7,288 nt of DNA from Alphaproteobacteria bacterium (GTDB lineage Bacteria > Pseudomonadota > Alphaproteobacteria > UBA6184): the NCBI GenBank assembly GCA_030433125.1, contig JAUIKZ010000052.1, forward strand, positions 1 to 7,288, read 5' to 3'. The position numbers and the translations under genes are program-made. Shown piece after piece: positions 1 to 4,288 of this stretch. The notes beneath the pieces were generated by a model. The model did no database searches, was not told the origin of the DNA, and saw nothing but the letters and a program-made list of their open reading frames with translations. Each line of letters begins with the position of its first letter. The stretch's first letter is position 1.

Positions 1-1
1 A

Positions 2-70
2 ACTGCAAATGCTGTTTTGCATGGTGCTACATCTGACGTGTTAGCCGTTAGATTAAAAGACGACCAGTAA
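2..70 (+). CDS. Universal stress protein (UspA family), C-terminal end only
   Basis: Only the last 22 codons are in the window, reading TANAVLHGATSDVLAVRLKD and then DQ and a TAA stop at 68-70. The pattern 'T-A-N-x-V-L-H-x-A-x-x-D-V-L-A-V-R' matches the C-terminal helix and final beta strand of UspA-domain proteins, where it normally follows the GxxGx9G(S/T) nucleotide-binding motif; that motif lies outside the window. Such proteins are small cytoplasmic stress-survival proteins, some of which bind ATP. The reading frame is open from the first base, and a terminator hairpin begins 15 nt after the stop, which supports this being a true gene end. The family call rests on a short stretch, so the function is moderately sure and the subtype unknown. 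Confidence 0.6.
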   Translation, partial: TANAVLHGATSDVLAVRLKDDQ

Positions 71-85
71 TAGACGTTATTCATT

Positions 86-120
86 GCAGGGCCTCGCAAG
101 AGTCCCTGCGATCAGTTTTT
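86..120 (+). terminator. Rho-independent terminator after the usp gene
   Basis: GCAGGG (86-91) pairs with CCCTGC (104-109). After one C/T mismatch, CTC (93-95) pairs with GAG (100-102), closing a GCAA tetraloop of the GNRA class. A run of five T follows at 116-120. The hairpin sits between the usp stop and the stop of the convergent RND remnant, and the T run lies inside the last codons of that remnant. It should end + strand transcripts. On the - strand the tail is poor in T. Confidence 0.8.
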
Positions 121-510
121 AACTTCTTGTGATGCTGTTTCTACCCTGGATAAACTTAGTTGCTTATGTTTGAATCTCTGCTTTACATCTTCGACAACTA
201 AATACATTGCTGGCACAACAAATATTGTCATCAAAGTACCAAAACTCATTCCGCTGACAATGACCAATCCGATTTGTTGACGGCTAATGGCTCCAGCACC
301 GTGTGCTAACAACAAAGGCAAGGCACCAAGTATCATGGCGGCTGTTGTCATTAAAATTGGTCTAAGACGAAGTTTTGCCGATTCAGTAACGGCCTCTAAA
401 CCTGTTCGACCTTGCTCTTTGAGCTGGTTGGCGAACTCTACTATTAATATCCCATGCTTGCTGATTAAGCCTATGAGTGTTACCAGTCCGATTTGGGTAT
501 ATATATTACT
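112..510 (-). pseudogene. RND-family multidrug efflux pump, 3' remnant
   Basis: Inner-membrane RND pumps (AcrB/MexF type, about 1020-1050 aa) export drugs using the proton gradient together with a periplasmic adaptor and an outer-membrane channel. Here only about the last 130 residues remain. They start at N-I-Y-T-Q-I-G-L-V-T-L-I-G-L-I-S-K-H-G-I, the transmembrane segment equivalent to AcrB TM10. They continue through the conserved LRLRPILMT loop, a second membrane segment (AAMILGALPLLLAHGAG) and a third (SGMSFGTLMTIFVVPAMYL), and end in a charged tail with a TGA stop at 112-114. The frame stays open upstream to 630, but the residues beyond about 507 do not resemble an RND pump and lie opposite another gene remnant. 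No start codon of the true gene is present, and without the periplasmic domains and nine membrane segments it cannot work as a pump. Confidence 0.85.
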
Positions 511-514
511 ACTG

Positions 515-1019
515 TAGCCAAAAATATCCTGGCGCTTTGGACTCCACATCTCTCCTCGAGATAGTGAGTGAGTTAGATGCACACGTAACCACCCATACAA
601 TTGAAAGCCTGTTGCAAGATGTGCCCACATATTTTGAATGCGTTAAATTACTTTATTCCTTATTAAAAAATGATGCGCTCTTAACAAATAATCACAAAAC
701 AGCTGAGCTTTTGGCGAAGATCAAAGGCTTGTTTTGGCCAGACGTGGATGCCATTGTTAGAGCTAACGCCTACGCGGAAAAAGCATCTGCCTTGCCATCC
801 GTGCTGTTGTTCCAGTTGCCATACCCTAAAATGGCCGACATGCTGCATTACAAAGAGATAGTGCTAATGTCAAAGCATGACGCTAGCGTTCGCTACAAAA
901 AAGAAGATTATGATGTAGGAGCGATGGAGTGCATTTTCAAACTATACCACATTCTGTCTGTCCCCCGTGAGCCATACAGAATTGAGAGCGATCCACTTAA
1001 AACGCAAGCTCTGGAATAG
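515..1019 (+). pseudogene. Unrecognised gene, 5'-truncated remnant
   Basis: An open + frame ends with TAG at 1017-1019. It is formally open from a GTG at 477, but bases 477 to about 510 are the antisense of the RND remnant, so those first residues are not native. The remaining roughly 165 residues (from about SQKYPGALDS) are soluble, mostly helical and rich in Leu, Lys and Tyr, with no membrane segment, signal peptide or motif that I recognise. No start codon with a ribosome binding site is seen near the left edge. I infer that this is the C-terminal part of a longer protein whose 5' end was lost when it was joined to the pump gene. A functional small protein starting at an internal GTG or TTG cannot be excluded. 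Family unknown. Confidence 0.5.
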
Positions 1020-1029
1020 AAATCGGAAC

Positions 1030-1061
1030 GGGGCTGCGTTTACTTAGCTTATCAAAGCCCC
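1030..1061 (+). terminator. Possible weak terminator hairpin
   Basis: GGGGCT (1030-1035) pairs perfectly with AGCCCC (1056-1061) across a 20-nt loop, 11 nt after the stop of the truncated gene. The following bases (AATTACTTT) make only a poor T tract, so this may be a weak terminator or just a stabilising 3' hairpin. Confidence 0.35.
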
Positions 1062-1201
1062 AATTACTTTATGAGCGCTTACTAGCATAGTTACAAACAC
1101 TACTTTAAAGAAACATTCTATCATAAGTTATGCCGTTTTTTTATTTGTGCATAAACCTATTGTTAAGCAAAGTCAACAGAAAAGTCCCTGCGATATTGGC
1201 C

Positions 1202-1245
1202 TTGACCCCACTACACGACAAGAGATATGAGAGGTCGTGTATAAA
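1202..1245 (+). promoter_or_regulatory. Putative promoter with inverted repeat upstream of the 160-aa gene
   Basis: A TTGACC box (1202-1207) resembles a sigma-70 -35 element, and TATGAG (1226-1231), 18 bp further on, is a mediocre -10. A better -10 look-alike, TATAAA, is at 1240-1245 but has no good -35 at the right distance. An exact 8-bp inverted repeat, TACACGAC (1212-1219) and GTCGTGTA (1234-1241) with a 14-bp centre, covers the -10 region. It could be an operator or a 5'-leader hairpin. Which hexamer is used is not resolved. Confidence 0.4.
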
Positions 1246-1277
1246 CTTAATAAAAGTAATAATAAAGGAGTAAAAAA

Positions 1278-1760
1278 ATGAAGAATTTGTTTTTCGCCAC
1301 AAGTTTGCTGGCCGCGCAACTAAACGCCTCTACGGTGAAACATATTCAGCTAAATTTTGATGAACCGCAAATGGGGTGTTTCACCCGATGCCTGGCCCGC
1401 GTGGGCTTAGATTACAGGCCGCAAGCACGCCTTAAAAATGGTACTAATCTGGTAGCCAGCCGGATTACCGCTGGGCAATTAGCTAGGTTGCTTGAGGGTA
1501 ATAAAAATATTACGGCTGTAACAGTGCATAATGTTAAATCACCTATGTGGCTTTATGTGGAGGTGTTAAAGGCCTATAAACAATTAGAAAAGTACGAGCT
1601 ATACCGAGGCGCTTTGTGGGGGGTGTTTCCTCGTTTTGGCGCGGAAGCCAGTAAAACAACAGAGAAAAGCCCTCCCGCTTCAGACACAAAGGTGGATGTG
1701 CCTACTGATGATTATTCCGCAGAGTTGAATAAAAACTCCCCCCTCCATTATTGGGGCTAA
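1278..1760 (+). CDS. Small Sec-exported protein of unknown function (160 aa)
   Basis: The start is well supported: AAGGAG at 1265-1270 lies 7 nt before the ATG. Residues 1-17 (MKNLFFATSLLAAQLNA) look like a short Sec signal peptide with a Lys near the start, a hydrophobic core and likely cleavage after Ala17, giving a mature chain of about 143 residues. The mature part has a C-x-x-x-C pair (Cys34, Cys38) that could form a disulfide in the periplasm. A helical, leucine-containing middle follows (about 63-115; 'LARLLEGNKNITAVTVHNV' is faintly like a leucine-rich repeat unit, but one unit proves nothing). The tail (about 121-155) is Pro/Ser/Thr/Asp-rich and probably disordered, and ends in HYWG. 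No membrane segment is seen after the signal. The gene has its own promoter region and ends at a GC-rich hairpin, so it is probably monocistronic. I do not recognise the family; export is an inference from the N-terminus. Confidence 0.75.
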   Translation: MKNLFFATSLLAAQLNASTVKHIQLNFDEPQMGCFTRCLARVGLDYRPQARLKNGTNLVASRITAGQLARLLEGNKNITAVTVHNVKSPMWLYVEVLKAYKQLEKYELYRGALWGVFPRFGAEASKTTEKSPPASDTKVDVPTDDYSAELNKNSPLHYWG

Positions 1761-1769
1761 TAACCAGAG

Positions 1770-1794
1770 GCCGCCCGTATAAATGGCGGGCGGC
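1770..1794 (+). terminator. GC-rich hairpin between two convergent genes
   Basis: GCCGCCCG (1770-1777) and CGGGCGGC (1787-1794) form a perfect 8-bp GC-only stem with a 9-nt loop, 9 nt after the stop of the 160-aa gene and 27 nt beyond the stop of the convergent 746-aa gene. The T content on either side is low (TTGATTT on the + side), so it is a less than ideal Rho-independent terminator. Its position between convergent stops suggests that it serves both strands. Confidence 0.6.
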
Positions 1795-1821
1795 TTGATT
1801 TAGACATCTATTAGTAGCGGT

Positions 1822-4062
1822 CTAATCTGCGGTTGGGCTTAGAAAAGCAAGCGCTCCTTTTAGTTTTTCTTCCGCCTTAGCAGCCTTTTTTTGCGCAGCG
1901 TCTTTTTCGGCGGCTAGCTGTTGTTTCTCTTCTAATAGTTTCTTGAAGCGCTCCTCTAAGCTGCTTTTTTCTTCTTTATACGACAGCTCTTTGTCTTTAC
2001 TTTTTTCTTCAAGTTGTGAGAGCTTTTCTTTTAAATCCACATTTTCTTCTTTATACTTTTTTTCTTGCTCTTCAATCGTTTTTTCAAGTTGTGAGAGTTT
2101 TTCTTTTAAACCTGCATTTTCTTCTTCCAATTCTGCGATGGGTTTTTTGGCTTCTTCTTTCGCTTTTTCTTTGAGTGTGTCTAACTCTTCGAAAGCCTTT
2201 TCATATCTTATATGTTTACTCAAGAGTTCGGTTTTTTCTAAGGTGGATACACGTGCCTCAAGTTTGGTTTTTTCTGATTCTAACGTCTTTCTTTCTGTGG
2301 TTAGGTTTGCAATTTGCATCCTTAGGCGTTGCTGACTCAGGTTAGAATTCGTTTGGGCCTTCTGACTGTTGGCGAGCTGCTGATCATAAACAGAAAATGC
2401 TTGTTTATACTCGGTTCTGGCTCCTTTGTAATCTGCATTTACAGAAGGGGTGTCGTCTTTTGCTGCGCGTCGGTAACTAAGTGCATCTCCCCTCTTAATG
2501 TATTTCTTTGGTTCTGGTAGTTTGTCATAATATCGCATGGCGGTGTGCTTGTCGCACTCAAGTCCTTCTTCACCGAAGAGATACATGTCTCCTAATTCCT
2601 CATTTGCTTCAGGGATTTCTAGAACATCCGCCATATATTTATATAGCTTTACGCCTATTTCCCGATTTCGCTTAAAAGCTATATCGCACAATTGCAGGGC
2701 TTTACTCGTTACTGGAATAATTTCTGGTGTTTCTTGAGTTTTTTTTAGGCCCTTGCAAAGGTTGGGAAGAACCAGCTTAATAAGGGCTTCAAGTCTTCTT
2801 GGGGTCTGGGGGTTATATTGTTTCTTAATGAGCAAGTCGGCTATTGACCTAGAAGCTGTTAGACCTTCAAAAGAGAATCCTTTTCTTTGGATCACTTTCT
2901 CACAAAGCTTAATGGCCTGCTCAAATTGGCTGCGTTCAAGCAATAGTGGTAAAAACCTGAATACAGGAGCACGGCCCCCTGTGAAAACAAATTCACTTTC
3001 ATCTTTTTTGTATGCTTTAGAGAAAAAGTCAAACGCTTTAGATCGCGCCTCTTTTATTGCTCGTGATGTTTTTAATGTCTTGCTTTTTATATCGAAAAGC
3101 ACCCCAAGATGAAAGGTTATACGAAAGTGGTTTGTTGCTCTATACTTCTGCAGAATTTCTTCTGCCTCATCAACTTTTCTGGCTTTTAGCAATTGGTAAG
3201 CCTCTTCGGCGGCCTTGTCGACTGTTGCAACTGAAACCTCTTCGCCATCAATGTTATAAGTCTGCGAGCGGTTGCTCGAAACAATTGGTCTATCAGGTGA
3301 TGTGGATGCCTCTTCTAGTGCGCGGTGCTGAATGCTAGTAGCTCCTGGCCTAATACGAAGAGGGGAAGCAGCTGCTGCAGCCTGTGACTGAAGTACTCTA
3401 ACTGCTGCTGATGGAGAGCCTATCATCTGTTGAGAAGCTCCAATTGCCTCTAATGGAGAGCCTATCAGCCTACTGAAGGTGTGAACCACACCTGGGCTTG
3501 ACGGACGAGTTGGTGTTGCTGCTACGCTTCGAGGTTGCGGCACAGCTGCGGCAGACCTATATGCTGGCCTGGGGGTGGCTGCTGCCAAAGCTGCCTGCCT
3601 ATCAGCAGAGGCCCTGCACGGTGTTTCTACGTCCACGCTTCCAGATTCGGTTGAGGCAAATGAGACAACTTCGGGATTGTCTGAGTCTTCAGTAGGGCTT
3701 CGTTTGCTACCAGCAGTACGCCCGCGTTTTGATTTCTTTTTTTGAGAAGCTGCTCCTCGCTTGCGCCAGCTCTGTGTATAGCTGTGATCGGAAGCTTCGT
3801 CCGTGTTTTCGGTATCGCTGAAGTAATGCAGTGCTTCTTCAGCTTCTTCTGTGGCTTCAGTTGCGGCTCTGATGGCGTGGGCTGCCACTGAAGGGCTTTG
3901 AGTTTTTTGACGTTTGCTTGCTTGCGGCTGGGGAATTAGCCTTTTACCCCTTAATATTTGTAAGCCTTGTTGATCATCCTCCCTGTCACCTCCAGGTAAG
4001 TCGGCTGCAAAAAGGGAGCAAATGCTTGCTTTGGTCAAAAGAATCGTTAATAGTTTTTTCAT
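1822..4062 (-). CDS. Large exported protein with NLS-like, TPR/Sel1-like and coiled-coil regions; candidate host effector
   Basis: The start is supported by AAGG (revcomp of 4070-4073) 7 nt before the ATG. Residues 1-19 (MKKLLTILLTKASICSLFA) form a likely Sec signal peptide. Residues about 20-280 are low-complexity and disordered-looking, rich in Ala, Ser, Pro and Arg. They hold basic clusters KRQK (50-53) and RKR...KKKSKRGR...SKR (100-121), and several (S/T)-P-x-R sites (147, 183, 233, 255). From about 282 to 520 the chain is helical, with TPR-like pairs near 283-330 and 365-392 and a Sel1-like stretch near 484-515 (ANEELGDMYLFGEEGLECDK, then AMRYYDKLPEP). From about 560 to 735 it is a highly charged coiled coil with a 25-residue internal duplication. 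No enzyme motif or further membrane segment is seen. Tandem helical repeats and coiled coils in secreted proteins of intracellular bacteria often bind host proteins; a role in the host nucleus is my inference only. It could instead be a periplasmic or surface structural protein. Family not recognised. Confidence 0.8.
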   Translation of the reverse strand: MKKLLTILLTKASICSLFAADLPGGDREDDQQGLQILRGKRLIPQPQASKRQKTQSPSVAAHAIRAATEATEEAEEALHYFSDTENTDEASDHSYTQSWRKRGAASQKKKSKRGRTAGSKRSPTEDSDNPEVVSFASTESGSVDVETPCRASADRQAALAAATPRPAYRSAAAVPQPRSVAATPTRPSSPGVVHTFSRLIGSPLEAIGASQQMIGSPSAAVRVLQSQAAAAASPLRIRPGATSIQHRALEEASTSPDRPIVSSNRSQTYNIDGEEVSVATVDKAAEEAYQLLKARKVDEAEEILQKYRATNHFRITFHLGVLFDIKSKTLKTSRAIKEARSKAFDFFSKAYKKDESEFVFTGGRAPVFRFLPLLLERSQFEQAIKLCEKVIQRKGFSFEGLTASRSIADLLIKKQYNPQTPRRLEALIKLVLPNLCKGLKKTQETPEIIPVTSKALQLCDIAFKRNREIGVKLYKYMADVLEIPEANEELGDMYLFGEEGLECDKHTAMRYYDKLPEPKKYIKRGDALSYRRAAKDDTPSVNADYKGARTEYKQAFSVYDQQLANSQKAQTNSNLSQQRLRMQIANLTTERKTLESEKTKLEARVSTLEKTELLSKHIRYEKAFEELDTLKEKAKEEAKKPIAELEEENAGLKEKLSQLEKTIEEQEKKYKEENVDLKEKLSQLEEKSKDKELSYKEEKSSLEERFKKLLEEKQQLAAEKDAAQKKAAKAEEKLKGALAFLSPTAD
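2009..2126 (-). repeat. Two-copy 43-bp repeat inside the coiled-coil region (75-bp period)
   Basis: Bases 2009-2051 and 2084-2126 match at 39 of 43 positions. They encode EENVDLKEKLSQLE and EENAGLKEKLSQLE in the same frame of the 746-aa protein, 25 residues apart. The period keeps the frame and roughly the heptad spacing, so it looks like an in-frame tandem duplication that lengthened the coil. Confidence 0.85.
3411..3467 (-). repeat. Short in-frame repeat encoding two IGSP motifs
   Basis: The 15-mer ATGGAGAGCCTATCA occurs at 3411-3425 and again at 3453-3467 (42-bp period, 14 codons). On the coding strand the copies give the IGSP units near residues 200-203 and 214-217 of the exported 746-aa protein. 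It appears to be a small duplication within the Ser/Pro-rich region. Confidence 0.7.
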
Positions 4063-4098
4063 TAATTTACCTTAATTTTAATAAAAATTAACTAAACA

Positions 4099-4115
4099 GC
4101 TTATATTATACAAGC
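4099..4115 (-). promoter_or_regulatory. Putative -10 element within a palindrome, promoter of the 746-aa gene
   Basis: On the - strand TATAAT (revcomp of 4105-4110) is a perfect -10 hexamer, placed so that transcription would start near 4098, about 36 nt before the ATG. No convincing -35 is found 16-18 bp upstream. The hexamer lies inside a 17-bp near-palindrome (4099-4115, arms GCTT/AAGC plus inner pairs, one mismatch), which could be a repressor or activator site, or a chance result of the AT-rich sequence. Confidence 0.45.
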
Positions 4116-4188
4116 TCTTTTTATGTTGGTTGTTTGTCTAAATTTGAAAAACAAGTCTATCTGCCTTGCGTGTGAGGGCGATTCTTTG

Positions 4189-4249
4189 AAAAAATGGATT
4201 AGGGCCGCGATCTCAAATGGACAATTTCGTTCGTCCCATGATTGCGGCC
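4189..4249 (-). terminator. Large stem-loop downstream of clpB, probable terminator
   Basis: GGCCGC (4203-4208) pairs with GCGGCC (4244-4249), extended by four more pairs including a G-T wobble. An inner helix, GGAC (4219-4222) with GTCC (4233-4236), closes a 10-nt loop. On the - strand this hairpin starts 39 nt after the clpB stop, and a T6 run (complement of 4189-4194) follows 8 nt after the stem. The placement fits a clpB terminator, although the gap before the T run is longer than ideal and the internal loop is large. Confidence 0.5.
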
Positions 4250-4288
4250 ACAGGTGATTGTCGGGTAAATAGCCGTAGGTTTAGCTGA

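Noticed and set aside
477..514. GTG at 477 as the true start of the 180-codon + strand frame.
   Set aside because: The first dozen codons are the exact antisense of conserved RND pump sequence, and no ribosome binding site precedes the GTG.
101..1194. Exact 12-bp direct repeat (101-112 and 1183-1194) flanking the two broken genes, as if it were a target-site duplication.
   Set aside because: About one or two 12-bp repeats are expected by chance in 7.3 kb, one copy is an arm of the usp terminator, and no transposase or terminal inverted repeats lie between them.
1943..2335. Long + strand frame rich in Ser/Phe/Leu opposite the coiled-coil region, which could be taken for a membrane protein.
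   Set aside because: It is the mirror of Glu/Lys-rich codons in the 746-aa gene and has no ribosome binding site; the other long + frames under this gene and clpB are the same kind of artefact.
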